Below are positions 45,712-54,942 of a stretch of 64,000 bases of DNA, one piece after another. This stretch comes from Haladaptatus halobius. Lineage in GTDB: Archaea; Halobacteriota; Halobacteria; Halobacteriales; Haladaptataceae. The notes beneath the pieces were generated by a model, which saw only the letters and a list, made by a program, of their open reading frames with translations, did not search any database and had not been told where the DNA came from. Position 1 is the first letter of the stretch; each line of letters begins with the position of its first letter. The stretch is from assembly GCF_020618475.1 (NCBI RefSeq), contig NZ_CP085335.1:62001-126000 (forward strand). The letters run 5' to 3'. The translations under genes were made by a program, and so were the position numbers.

Positions 45712-46746
45712 ATGAAGCGGCGTACGCTCCTGCTCGTCCTCTGTCTCGTTCTTTCCGGATGCGCTGGAGTACAGTTCGACCGACCAACGACATCGCAGAC
45801 GACCGACGGAACCGCGACGACGGGAACGACGGGAACGACCACCCCAAAGGGTTCGGTCGCAGATCGCTCTAATCCGTGGGGCGAGTCGGTGTTGACGGTC
45901 GCCATCAACGGAAGCGCGAACGACTCGAGCGCCCGTCGCGCCGAAGTCCGACGGGCGCTCGACTACTGGGAGCGACACAGCGAGCAGTACGCGGGGTACG
46001 CCGTCCAATACGAACTCGCTCCGAACGCCGAGAACCCGGATCTCGTCGTCAACTTCGTCGAGGAAGTCCGGAGCTGTCCCGGCATCAAACACGCCGCAGG
46101 TTGTGCACCGTACATCACGAAAGCCTCGCAGATATCCCGCCCGATGCGGGTGGACGTGGGCGACTCCTTCTCGACCGACTCGACCGTCCTCGTCCTGAAA
46201 CACGAACTCGGCCACACGCTCGGGCTGAACCACAGTTCGGCCCCGCAGTCGATAATGTCCGCCCAGACAGCCCTCTCGATGCGACCGATGCCGAACGCGA
46301 TGGAGCGACCGCTCCCGTGGGCGGACTCGAACTTCACGGTCTACCTCGGCCCGACCGACGACCGCGACGCCGTGAAGCGGCAGGTGCAACACGCCCTTGA
46401 CTACTACGCTCGGGGCGCCGAGGGCACCGTCCCGGCGAACGTCTCGTTCTCGTTCACCCGCGACCGCTCCGCGGCGGACATCGTCATTCGATTCCCCGAC
46501 GAACTGCCCTGCAAACCGGAATCGAGCGGTTCCTGCGGGGGCGTGCGGGGAACCGACCCCGACCGAGACGGCGCGCTGGAGGAGTACGACCGACTGCGGA
46601 TCTCCATCGCGGGCGTCGATACGGACGCGGTCGGCTGGTACGTCGGCTACTGGTTGGGGTACGGGTTCGGTCTCGAAGATTCGGAACTCGCACCGCCGTT
46701 CCGAGACGCATCCGCCGAGGAGCGACGGAGTCGGTGGTGGACGTAG
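45712..46746 (+). CDS. Matrixin-like zinc metalloprotease lipoprotein
   Basis: A 344-residue exported protein. The signal KRRTLLLVLCLVLSGC ends in a lipobox. After a Thr-rich linker the protease domain contains HELGHTLGLNH (164-174), the full HExGHxLGxxH metzincin motif, with a likely Met-turn in SMRPMPNAM nearby. A second domain after residue ~205 repeats the fold pattern (FTVYLGPTDDRDAVKRQVQH) but without a zinc motif. Probably cell-surface proteolysis of unknown target. The ATG at 45712 fits the signal; the frame upstream does not. Confidence 0.85.
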   Translation: MKRRTLLLVLCLVLSGCAGVQFDRPTTSQTTDGTATTGTTGTTTPKGSVADRSNPWGESVLTVAINGSANDSSARRAEVRRALDYWERHSEQYAGYAVQYELAPNAENPDLVVNFVEEVRSCPGIKHAAGCAPYITKASQISRPMRVDVGDSFSTDSTVLVLKHELGHTLGLNHSSAPQSIMSAQTALSMRPMPNAMERPLPWADSNFTVYLGPTDDRDAVKRQVQHALDYYARGAEGTVPANVSFSFTRDRSAADIVIRFPDELPCKPESSGSCGGVRGTDPDRDGALEEYDRLRISIAGVDTDAVGWYVGYWLGYGFGLEDSELAPPFRDASAEERRSRWWT

Positions 46747-46803
46747 CGCGAATCGAACGCTTCGTTCGCGTCGAATCGTCTCGGTCGTCCCGTCGCCGCC
46801 GCG

Positions 46804-47886
46804 CTACTCCCAGCGGAACGTTCCGTCCTGCTGGACGACTTCCCCGTCCACCTCCATCCGCGAGTTCTCGCTCACGTCCGTTATCATGTCGACGTGGACG
46901 GCGCTGTCGTTGCCAGACTCGCCATCCGGGAGGCAGGCGTCGTAGGCGCGACCGACCGCGAGATGGACGGTGTCGCCCATCTTTTCGTCGAAGAGGATGC
47001 TGTCGGTGAACCGGTCGATACCGCGATTCATCCCGATGCCGAGTTCTCCGAGCCTGCGCGCCCCCTTGTCCGTGTCGAGGATGTCTGCCAGCACGCTTTC
47101 CCCGACCTCGGCGCTGAAATCGACCACTTCGCCGTCATCGAAGGTAAGGTGGACGTTCCGGATTCGTTTTCCGTGGTAGGTCATCGGCACGTCGAAGAAC
47201 ACCTTGCCTTCTGTGGCGTGAGGTGCGGTGAACACCTCGCCGCTGGGCAGGTTGTGCGAGTCGTAGGCAACCGACGCACAACTGTTGACCGCGGTTCGGC
47301 CCTCGACGGACATCGTGATGTCGGTATCCTCTTTGACGATTCGGACTTCGCTCCCCTCGTCCAGAATCGTTTTCATCTTCGCCATCTCCTCGGCGAGCGA
47401 TTCCCAGTCCCGGAGGACGGCGCTGTACACGAAATCTCGATACTCCTCGTAGGCCATCCCGGCCTGCTGTGCGTGGGCGCGAGTGGGGTGGAGCGTGGAA
47501 ACCCAGTCGGTGTCGAGGCGCGCGTTACGAATCCCCGTCCAGGCTTTCGAGTGCGCCTGTTGCACCTCGCCCGGTACGTCCGCCTTCGCCATCGTGTTCG
47601 TGCTCCCCGTGAGCCAAAGCGTCACGTCCGCGTTCTTGTACATCGCCAACTCGGGCGCGGGGTTCTCGTCGAAGTCGCCCTCGTGCGCCCGGAGGTACGC
47701 GCGCTTGACCTCGTCGGAGTCGTACACCGTCAGCAGGTTCGCACCGCGTTCGCCGACCTTCTCTCCGACCGCCACCGCGAGGTCGTGCGCCCCCTCGTCC
47801 ACGACGGCGACGACGTCGTCGCCGTCTTCGACCCGTGCGCTCCAGTTCACCAACACTTCGGCGTGTTCGTGGATTCGTTCGTCCAT
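46804..47886 (-). CDS. Aminopeptidase, M29 family
   Basis: A 360-residue thermophilic-type aminopeptidase (AmpS/AmpT, family M29). Expected metal-site elements in the C-terminal domain are visible: FTAPHATEGKVFFDVP, GELGIGMNRGIDRFTDSILFDEK with the conserved Glu/Asp, and the final HLAVGRAYDAC and SAVHVDMITDV (H-x-D). It would trim N-terminal residues from peptides in the cytoplasm, and has no signal peptide. Peptides imported by the Dpp system could be among its substrates, which is inference. Confidence 0.9.
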   Translation of the reverse strand: MDERIHEHAEVLVNWSARVEDGDDVVAVVDEGAHDLAVAVGEKVGERGANLLTVYDSDEVKRAYLRAHEGDFDENPAPELAMYKNADVTLWLTGSTNTMAKADVPGEVQQAHSKAWTGIRNARLDTDWVSTLHPTRAHAQQAGMAYEEYRDFVYSAVLRDWESLAEEMAKMKTILDEGSEVRIVKEDTDITMSVEGRTAVNSCASVAYDSHNLPSGEVFTAPHATEGKVFFDVPMTYHGKRIRNVHLTFDDGEVVDFSAEVGESVLADILDTDKGARRLGELGIGMNRGIDRFTDSILFDEKMGDTVHLAVGRAYDACLPDGESGNDSAVHVDMITDVSENSRMEVDGEVVQQDGTFRWE

Positions 47887-47924
47887 ACTCGACGCTCGGA
47901 GAGCGGACGAAAAGTTCCCGCGAT

Positions 47925-48341
47925 TCAGAATCGCGGTGACTGCGCTTCGATGACTTCGACGGCGGTGTCGAACTCCTCGGCGAGCGCGACGAGCACGTCG
48001 TCAAGCGTCACGATACCTGCGATTCGGTCATCCTCCACGACCGGAAGCCGACGAACGCTCGCCTCGTCCATCCGTTGAATCGCTTCGAAGATGCCCGTCT
48101 CCGGTTCGACGGTCACTGGGTCTTCGGTCATCACGTCCCCGACCGTCCTGTCGGACGCGTCGGGGTGGTCGCCGAGCGAGAGCGCGATCTGTCGGTCGGT
48201 GACGATACCGACAAGTTCGTCCCCGTCGCCGACCAGCACGCACCCGACCTTCTCGTCGGCCATCCGTTCGACGACCTCGGCGAGCGTCTCCTCCCTGTCC
48301 GCCGTGACGATATCGGTCGCGGCGATCTCTCTGACTGTCAT
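47925..48341 (-). CDS. Tandem CBS-domain protein
   Basis: A 138-residue protein made of two CBS domains (about 5-60 and 75-130). The first has VGCVLVGDGDELVGIVTDRQIAL, and the second VRRLPVVEDDRIAGIVTLDDVL. Such stand-alone pairs bind adenine nucleotides and often act as energy sensors. ATG 48341 is chosen, because the longer upstream frame is not conserved. It follows ValS on the same strand, 80 bp away. Confidence 0.88.
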   Translation of the reverse strand: MTVREIAATDIVTADREETLAEVVERMADEKVGCVLVGDGDELVGIVTDRQIALSLGDHPDASDRTVGDVMTEDPVTVEPETGIFEAIQRMDEASVRRLPVVEDDRIAGIVTLDDVLVALAEEFDTAVEVIEAQSPRF

Positions 48342-48423
48342 GGTTTTCCCCGCTTGCGGAGACGACGGGAACGGGAGTAAGTGCGAACCCGGAAGTTTCA
48401 GGGTCGTGAAAACAGGGCGACTC

Positions 48424-51042
48424 TCAGGGGAAGACGAGCACGGTCGTGTGCTCAGTTTCGAGCACTTCGACCTCTTCACCGCTTTCGGCCCGGTACTCCT
48501 CTTCTATCTCCACCCAGTCGCCGTCGAGGGTGACCTCCTCGCCCGCCGCGTCCAGCGTCAGTTCGCCGTGGGTGTCCAACTGCGCCTTGAGTTCGGCGAG
48601 GTCGGTCGACTCCAGCGCGCCGATGACCGCGCCCGCTCTGTCCCGGAACTTCGGCCCGATGGACGAGTGGTCGGGCGAGACGCCGACCGGGACGAGTTCG
48701 ACGCTCGGTCGGCCTTCTTCGAGGTAGACCGGCCCGTTCACCGCCTCGCTCAGGTCGTAGGTGTCCGGCTTGCGCTCGCAGTCGGCGTACAGTTCGATGC
48801 GCCCGAGGTCCTGGTTGAGCGCCATACCCTCGTCGGATTTCCATGCCCGAACCTCTCCGGCGACCTCGGCGATTATCTCCCCGGCCAGTTCGGCTTCCTC
48901 GTCGTGCATCTCGACGTCGGGCCACGTCGCGCGGTGGACGCTTCCATCAGTTCCGGGGAGGTGGCTGTACACCTCCTCGGTGAGGAAGGGGGAGAACGGC
49001 GAGAGCATCCGGACGGCCGCGGAGACGCAGGTGTAGAGGGCGTGACGCGCCGCGTTTCGCTCGCCCGGTCGACCCTCGTAGAGGCGACCCTTGACGAGTT
49101 CGAGGTAGTCGTCCGCGAGGTCGTCCCAGACGAACTCGCGGAGTGTGCGGAGGGCGCTGTCGTAGCGGTAGACCTCCATGTCGTTGCCGACACTCTTGGC
49201 GGTCTCGGACAGCCGTGAGAGGATCCAGCGGTCGGCGTCGCGGTAGGCCGGGTCCGCGACCGCCGGGGTGTTCTCGTCGAAGTGGCTCGCGGAGAACTGG
49301 AAGATGTTCCAGACCTTCGTCAGGAATCGGGAGGCGGATTTGACCTCCTTCCAGTGGAACTGGACGTCGCTGCCGGGTTGGCCGCCCAGCGCGAGCGACT
49401 GGCGGAAGGCGTCCGCGCTGTGCTTCTCGACCGCTTCGGTCGGCGCGACGACGTTTCCTCGGGACTTGCTCATCTTGTGGCCGTCCGGGCCGAACACCAT
49501 CCCGTTGACGAGGATGGAGTCCCACGGACGCTCGTCGGTGAGCTTCCCGACGCGCAGGAGGGTGTAGAACGCCCACGTCCGGATGATGTCGTGTCCCTGC
49601 GGGCGGAGCGCCACGGGTTCGAACTCGTCAAGCGCGAGGTCGTCCGGCCACCCGGTGATGTGGAGGGGCGTGATGGAGGAGTCCATCCACGTGTCCATCA
49701 CGTCCGTCTCGCCGAGCCACGAGTCTCCTCCGCACTCGGGACAGTCGCCGACCGCCGGGTCGGCTTCGGTCGGGTCGACCGGTAGTTCCTCGATTTCGGC
49801 GATGTGCCAGTGGCCGCACTCGCCACACTCCCACGCCGGAATCGGGGTGGCGAAGACGCGCTGGCGGGAGATGACCCAGTCCCAGTCCATGCCCTCTGTC
49901 CACTCCTCGAGGCGCGAGTACATGTGGTCCGGAATCCACTCGACTTCCGCCGCCTTCTCCAGTATCTCCTCGGGGTGAACCTCGACGAACCACTGCTCTT
50001 TCGAGAGGATCTCGATGGGCGTATCGCAGCGCCAACAGGTGCCGACGGACTGCTCGGTCGGTTCCGAGTCGTTCAGATAGCCCTCTTCGTCCAGCGCCTC
50101 GGCGATCTCCTCTTTCGCCTCGTCTATCGGAAGCCCCGCGAACTCGTCCGCGAGGTCGTCGAGGCGACCGTCTTCGGTGACCACCGGGCGCAGTTCGAGG
50201 TCGTGTTCCGCCCACCAGTCCACGTCCTGCTTGTCGCCGAACGTACAGATCATCACCGCGCCGGTGCCGAACTCGCCGTCGACCGCGTCGTCGGCGATGA
50301 GTTCGATTTCCTGTCCGAAGAGCGGCACTTCGAAGGTCTCGCCGATGCGGTCGGCGTAGCGTTCGTCCTCGGGGTCGACGGCCATGCCGACGCAGGCCGG
50401 GAGGAGTTCGGGGCGCGTGGTCGCAATTTCGACGTCCTCGTTGTCCACTCCGTCGAAGGTGACGTAGTACAGCGTTCCCGTCCGGTCTTCGTTCTCGACT
50501 TCCGCGTCCGCGATGGCTGTCTGACAGCGCGGACACCAGTTGACGGGGTGTTCGTCGCGGTAGACGTACTCCTCCATCTCGACGAACGACCGCTGGGTCT
50601 TCCCCCAGTATTCGGAATCCATCGTCCGGAACTCCGCGTTCCAGTCGATGGAAAAACCTAGCTCGTTCATCGTCTCCTTCATCGAGTCGATCATGTTCAC
50701 CGTGTGCTCGATGCAGAGGTCGCGGAACTCCTCGCGCGACACGTCGGTTCGGTGGATGTCGTGGATCTCCTCGACCTTGTTCTCCGTCGGCAGGCCGTGG
50801 CAGTCCCATCCCTGCGGAAAGAGCACCTGTTCGCCCTGGAGACGGTGATAGCGCGCCGCGAAGTCGATGTAACTCCACTGGAGACCGTGTCCGATGTGGA
50901 GATTGCCCGTGGGATACGGTGGCGGCGTGTCGATGACGTAGTCCGGATCGCCGTCCGGACTGTACACGTCGGAGTCTTGCCACTCGTCGCGCCACTTTCG
51001 CTCGATGCGCTCGGGGTCGTAGTCGGTTGGAACGTCAGTCAT
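48424..51042 (-). CDS. valS: Valyl-tRNA synthetase
   Basis: An 872-residue class I synthetase charging tRNA-Val. The HIGH motif is [18 protein letters not shown] near residue 45 and the KMSKS loop is [19 protein letters not shown]1 editing domain is present ([20 protein letters not shown]), together with Cys pairs for zinc (CPRC, CWRC, CGEC/CPEC). The length is normal for archaeal ValS. It is transcribed away from the CAP-domain gene upstream. Confidence 0.95.
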   Translation of the reverse strand: MTDVPTDYDPERIERKWRDEWQDSDVYSPDGDPDYVIDTPPPYPTGNLHIGHGLQWSYIDFAARYHRLQGEQVLFPQGWDCHGLPTENKVEEIHDIHRTDVSREEFRDLCIEHTVNMIDSMKETMNELGFSIDWNAEFRTMDSEYWGKTQRSFVEMEEYVYRDEHPVNWCPRCQTAIADAEVENEDRTGTLYYVTFDGVDNEDVEIATTRPELLPACVGMAVDPEDERYADRIGETFEVPLFGQEIELIADDAVDGEFGTGAVMICTFGDKQDVDWWAEHDLELRPVVTEDGRLDDLADEFAGLPIDEAKEEIAEALDEEGYLNDSEPTEQSVGTCWRCDTPIEILSKEQWFVEVHPEEILEKAAEVEWIPDHMYSRLEEWTEGMDWDWVISRQRVFATPIPAWECGECGHWHIAEIEELPVDPTEADPAVGDCPECGGDSWLGETDVMDTWMDSSITPLHITGWPDDLALDEFEPVALRPQGHDIIRTWAFYTLLRVGKLTDERPWDSILVNGMVFGPDGHKMSKSRGNVVAPTEAVEKHSADAFRQSLALGGQPGSDVQFHWKEVKSASRFLTKVWNIFQFSASHFDENTPAVADPAYRDADRWILSRLSETAKSVGNDMEVYRYDSALRTLREFVWDDLADDYLELVKGRLYEGRPGERNAARHALYTCVSAAVRMLSPFSPFLTEEVYSHLPGTDGSVHRATWPDVEMHDEEAELAGEIIAEVAGEVRAWKSDEGMALNQDLGRIELYADCERKPDTYDLSEAVNGPVYLEEGRPSVELVPVGVSPDHSSIGPKFRDRAGAVIGALESTDLAELKAQLDTHGELTLDAAGEEVTLDGDWVEIEEEYRAESGEEVEVLETEHTTVLVFP

Positions 51043-51141
51043 GGCTGCAGATTGCTGTCGCTAGATGGTGATTCGGCGAGAAACACGGTCGATTCATCCT
51101 CTGCGCTAGAGACGTACTACCGACACCATCGCGCTCATATC

Positions 51142-51825
51142 TTGACTCTGCGCGTCGTCGCTGATAAAGGTTCCCGTCCAACGTCGCTTCGAAATCAACC
51201 CCGAACCGTTCGATACGTCCGAATCAGAACGAACACCGCGACTGCGGAACCGACGACCACGAAAACCGCGACGACGACAGCGAAAACCACGAGCACGACG
51301 AAAACGACCACGATAACGGCCGAAACGACGATCACGACGACACCGAATTCGGACGGGTTGAACCGAAGCGAAGTCGAGCGACTCGTTCACCGGTTCGTCA
51401 ACCGAGAACGCACGGAACGAGCCCTCGACCCCCTCGTGTTCGACACTGAACTGCGGAAGATAGTTCGTTCTCACAGCGAGGATATGGCGACGCGGGGCTA
51501 CTTCTCGCACGCGTCTCCCGAAGGCGAGAACTTCGCCGACCGCTACGAGCGGTCCGGCTACACATGCCGCGCGCCGACGGGCGACGGGTCGTACCTCACG
51601 GGAGGCGAGAACATCGCTCAGACGTGGTACGACACGGCCGTCACCACCGACGGCGGAACGGTTCGCCACACCACCGAGCGTGAACTCGCTCGCGGCATCG
51701 TGAACCAGTGGATGAACTCGCAGGGTCACCGCGAGAACGTCCTTACCCCTGCGTGGCGCAACGATGGTATCGGCATCTACGTGGCCGAGAAAGGAAAGGT
51801 GTACGCGACGCAGAACTTCTGCTAG
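51142..51825 (+). CDS. CAP (SCP/PR1) domain protein, N-terminus uncertain
   Basis: From residue ~70 of this frame the protein is a CAP domain: LVHRFVNRERTERALDPLVFD, SEDMATRGYFSHASPEGENF, LTGGENIAQTW and MNSQGHRENVLTPAWRNDGIGIYV. These carry the usual His/Glu cavity. Before it is a Thr-rich linker (TTTKTATTTAKTTS), normal in haloarchaeal surface proteins. No ATG or GTG start exists in the right place. The upstream frame continues antisense through ValS, and only a TTG at 51142 is available. No signal peptide or anchor is seen, so the 5' end may be lost or a frameshift may hide it. Confidence 0.65.
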   Translation: MTLRVVADKGSRPTSLRNQPRTVRYVRIRTNTATAEPTTTKTATTTAKTTSTTKTTTITAETTITTTPNSDGLNRSEVERLVHRFVNRERTERALDPLVFDTELRKIVRSHSEDMATRGYFSHASPEGENFADRYERSGYTCRAPTGDGSYLTGGENIAQTWYDTAVTTDGGTVRHTTERELARGIVNQWMNSQGHRENVLTPAWRNDGIGIYVAEKGKVYATQNFC

Positions 51826-51882
51826 CCCTCCTTCTTTCGCCGAAACGATTACCGTGTCCGTCCCGTAGTTGCGGATATCGAG

Positions 51883-52161
51883 ATGGCTAGCTTCGAGCGC
51901 GTCGACCTCCGGATACCGCCGGACGAAGCGACCGATATCGTGCGGGAGAAGACAGACGACCTCCGCGTGGTTCGGGGCGACGGCGCTATTGAGTTCCGAA
52001 CGGCCACCGGTTTCGTCGTCGCCACGATTCGACCGACTCCCGAGTCCGACGGCGCGAAAGCGACGCTTCGATACCGGGTCGCTCCGCGATTGCCCATCTT
52101 TCTTCACGGACTGTCGAAGGGCACCGAGATTCGAGACGCGCTCGACGCACATCGCGCGTAG
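51883..52161 (+). CDS. Conserved haloarchaeal hypothetical protein (92 residues)
   Basis: A 92-residue protein with MASFERVDLRIPPDEATDIV at the start and a strand-rich centre (AIEFRTATGFVVATIRPTPE). The end is amphipathic. Composition is halophilic. It is on the same strand as, and 55 bp upstream of, the antiporter-regulator gene, but I see no motif linking them. Confidence 0.55.
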   Translation: MASFERVDLRIPPDEATDIVREKTDDLRVVRGDGAIEFRTATGFVVATIRPTPESDGAKATLRYRVAPRLPIFLHGLSKGTEIRDALDAHRA

Positions 52162-52216
52162 TGAAATCGGCTTCCTGCAACGTGATTTTTATACCCTCAC
52201 ACTCGTTTCATTCCGT

Positions 52217-52720
52217 ATGACCGTCTACGAGTCCGAGATTCCCGGCGTCGGGCACAAGTTCGAACTCGAACTCGACGGCGAGGAGCGACTCGTCGTCATC
52301 ATCCACCACGACGGGAAGCGCGAACTCTACCGCCGCCCCGGCCCGAACGAAGACAGCGTCAAACTGGCCTCGCTAACCGGGAAGAAGGCGCGACAGCTCG
52401 GCTCCATACTCGAAGGCGCGTACTTCCAACCCGTCGAGATGGACGAGTTGAACGTCCCGCTTGGGGAGGCCATCATCGAGTGGGTCGAAGTCAAAGATGG
52501 GTCGCCGCCGGTCGGACGAACCCTCGCGGAAGCCGCGATTCGCCGACAGACCGGCGTCTCGGTCATCGCCATTCAGCGCGGCGAGGAGACGATTGCGAAC
52601 CCGAACCCCGAAACTGAAATCGACGCCGGCGATATCCTGGTCGCCATCGGAACCCGCGAAGAGCAGGCGGCGCTCACGGAGCTACTGAACGCGACCGACT
52701 CCGAAGACGCGCAGTCCTGA
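52217..52720 (+). CDS. Antiporter regulatory subunit with TrkA-C domain (KhtT-like)
   Basis: A 167-residue soluble protein. The N-terminal domain (TVYESEIPGVGHKFELELD) matches the KhtT-type family, and residues ~75-160 form a TrkA-C/RCK-C domain: WVEVKDGSPPVGRTLAEAAI, TGVSVIAIQRGEE and a GDILVAIGTREEQAAL ending. TrkA-C domains bind nucleotides or ions. In KhtT/KhtU pairs they regulate a CPA2 K+/H+ antiporter, and that transporter is encoded immediately downstream (2 bp gap). Confidence 0.88.
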   Translation: MTVYESEIPGVGHKFELELDGEERLVVIIHHDGKRELYRRPGPNEDSVKLASLTGKKARQLGSILEGAYFQPVEMDELNVPLGEAIIEWVEVKDGSPPVGRTLAEAAIRRQTGVSVIAIQRGEETIANPNPETEIDAGDILVAIGTREEQAALTELLNATDSEDAQS

Positions 52721-52722
52721 CG

Positions 52723-53922
52723 ATGGCAGGGTCGCTCCTCGTCCAGTTCGGAGTCGCAGTGACGGCCATCGCTCTCGTCGGCGCGCTCGCGGTTCGCGTC
52801 GGTCTCTCGGTCATCCCCGCGTACATCGTCGTCGGCATCTTCGTCGGGCCGAACGAACCGACGAGCATCGGGGGAATCTCGCTCAGACTTGTCCGGACGA
52901 GCGAGTTCATCGACCTCCTCGCGGAGCTCGGCATCGTCTTTCTCCTCTTTTTTCTCGGGTTGGAGTTCAGCCTCGACCAGCTCGTCTCGAACCGCGAGAA
53001 ACTCGTCCGAATCGGTCTCGTCGACCTCGGCATCAACTTCGCGCTGGGTCTCGGACTCGGCGCGCTGTTCGGCTTCTCGTGGCTCGAAACGCTCTTTCTC
53101 GCGGGAATCGTCTACATCTCGTCCAGCGCCGTGATAACGAAGTCGCTCATCGACGAGGGGTGGATCGCGAACGCGGAGAGCGAACCGATCCTCGGAACGC
53201 TCGTCTTCGAAGACATCTTCATCGCCGTCTATCTGGCCCTGCTCTCGGCGGTCGCGCTGGGCGAAGGGAGCGTTTCCGACGCCGCCCTCTCGATAGCTAC
53301 GTCGCTCGTCTTTCTCTCCCTCCTCGTCGCGGTCGCGTGGTACGGGTCGGAGCATGTCGAACGACTCTTCGGCGCGGAGTCGAACGAACTATTCCTGCTC
53401 GGGGTGACGGGCGTCACGGTCCTCGTCGCGGGTGCCGCCTTGGCGTTGGGTATCAGCGAGGCGGTCGCCGCCTTCTTCGTCGGGACGGCGTTCAGCCAGA
53501 CCGCCCACGTCCAGCGCATCGAACAGGTGCTCTCCCCCGTCCGCGACCTGTTCGCCGCGGTGTTCTTCTTCTCCATCGGACTGACGACCGACATCACGCT
53601 CTTGGCCGGCGTCGTCGCGCTCTTGCTCGCCGCCGTCGTCGTCACGACCGTCGGCAAGTTCGTGAGTGGGACGCTCTCGGGAATGTTCTACGAACTCGAC
53701 CGACGGCGCTCGATTCGCGTCGGTCTTGGGATGGTGCCTCGGGGGGAGTTCTCGCTGGTGTTGGCGACGCTCGCGATGAGCGTCGGAACCGGCGCTCTCG
53801 GCGAACTGATCCCCGCGTTCGCGGTGGGGTACGTCCTCGTCATGAGCATCCTCGGAACGCTGTTGATCCAGCACGCGGACAGAGTGACGAACGCGGTCGA
53901 AACGGTCGCTCCGCGCTTCTGA
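52723..53922 (+). CDS. CPA2 family cation:proton antiporter (KhtU/KefB-like)
   Basis: A 399-residue membrane protein with about twelve helices. Family features include YIVVGIFVGPNEPTS, FLLFFLGLEFSLDQL, TLFLAGIVYISSSAVITKSL and the GEFSLVLATLAMS run near the end. It lacks a cytoplasmic RCK-N domain and should rely on the separate TrkA-C protein encoded upstream. It would exchange K+ (or Na+) for H+, relevant to ion homeostasis in a halophile. Confidence 0.9.
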   Translation: MAGSLLVQFGVAVTAIALVGALAVRVGLSVIPAYIVVGIFVGPNEPTSIGGISLRLVRTSEFIDLLAELGIVFLLFFLGLEFSLDQLVSNREKLVRIGLVDLGINFALGLGLGALFGFSWLETLFLAGIVYISSSAVITKSLIDEGWIANAESEPILGTLVFEDIFIAVYLALLSAVALGEGSVSDAALSIATSLVFLSLLVAVAWYGSEHVERLFGAESNELFLLGVTGVTVLVAGAALALGISEAVAAFFVGTAFSQTAHVQRIEQVLSPVRDLFAAVFFFSIGLTTDITLLAGVVALLLAAVVVTTVGKFVSGTLSGMFYELDRRRSIRVGLGMVPRGEFSLVLATLAMSVGTGALGELIPAFAVGYVLVMSILGTLLIQHADRVTNAVETVAPRF

Positions 53923-53984
53923 CGCCCCTGTCGCCGGAACGCGTCCCGGCGATGGACGAATCCGTATCTTGAAGTGTTCGATGT

Positions 53985-54450
53985 TGTGACGTCCTCGCCC
54001 GTCGTAAACGACGGGGCTTCCCCACATAGGAGGAACTCGGCATGACGCCGGTTCGGTTTCAGGACGCTGCGCGCCACGTTCGCCGGGACGGGTTTCATCC
54101 CTCCAGTGGCGTGTCCTGTGGCACCGTCACCAGTGCTCCCATCTTGAAGCGAGTCATCGCCACGCGGTTTCTCAACGCGGCTCTCTCCCAATGAGTTACC
54201 CTTGCGGACGGCCGTTATACCGTTTTGACCCGGCTTTCTGGCGGCACCTGCCGAAACGGACTTATGAGCACCCCGTCCGGACACCCGGACGGGAACCCTC
54301 TGCGTGCAGACTTTTGTCTCTGCTCCCAGTCAGTTGGTTCGAGAACTACTAAACGTTCACGTTGGGGTTCCTACCGGCTGATTTACGGCGGTAGTGTGAC
54401 TGATCGTACACGATTCACGCCCGCCGTAAACGGCGGGATTCACTCGCTAT
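53985..54450 (-). mobile_element. Decayed IS200/IS605-family ends (solo right-end palindromes)
   Basis: Two palindromes with taaa loops occur in the same orientation: cccgtcg-taaa-cgacggg (53998-54015) and cccgccg-taaa-cggcggg (54420-54437). On the minus strand the first is preceded by ggggaagccccgt, the same gaagccccgt that ends the tnpB gene at the right edge of this window, which marks it as an IS200/IS605 right end. No transposase frame survives between them. The ~430 bp unit resembles a palindrome-associated MITE. Boundaries are approximate. Confidence 0.5.
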
Positions 54451-54453
54451 TAA

Positions 54454-54891
54454 AAGATATGTTACCGCATATCCTGCGAGGAGTGCGGCGCGAGCATCTG
54501 TGCCGGCGCGAACCGCTGTCGTGACTGCGCCGCGCCGACCCCGAAGTACATCGAGGCGATCTGCGTTCTCGCCCTGTTCGTCGACCCGTTCGTCTTCGCG
54601 CTGTTGTTCTCGGTAACCGTGATACCTCCGTTCATCGCGGAGACGAGTCTCCTCCTCCTTTCGCCGTTCCCCGTCGGCAAACTCTCCATCTACTACGGAC
54701 TCTTCCGAGCGCGAACGTGGGCGTGGGGGTTCGCCGTCGTGATGTTCGCCGCGGGTGCGCTGGTCGGACTCGTCGCACTCTGGTTCGGTAGTCTCGGCGG
54801 TCTCGTCACGCTCGTCAGCAACGGAGCTATCGCGGCGTACATCTACAGCCAGCACGAGGTGTACGTCCCCGACCCGTCCGAACGTGCGTAA
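54454..54891 (+). pseudogene. Zinc-ribbon membrane protein lacking a start codon
   Basis: The open frame 54454-54891 encodes a zinc ribbon (ISCEECGASICAGANRCRDC) followed by about four membrane helices (ICVLALFVDPFVFALLFSV, FAVVMFAAGALVGLVALWFG and others). Between the in-frame TAA at 54451 and the first Cys pair there is no ATG, GTG or TTG. The only ATG (54459) is in another phase. The IS200/IS605-type ends stop just before this point, so insertion probably removed the start. A one-base frameshift is the alternative. The rest of the frame is intact. Confidence 0.6.
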
Positions 54892-54942
54892 TCCGCGACC
54901 GGAACCGCAACCCCTACCTCTCCCCCACCGCCACCTACGTCC

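Noticed and set aside
49628-50995. 455-codon minus-strand frame within valS
   Set aside because: It is the off-phase reading of valyl-tRNA synthetase and Arg-rich.
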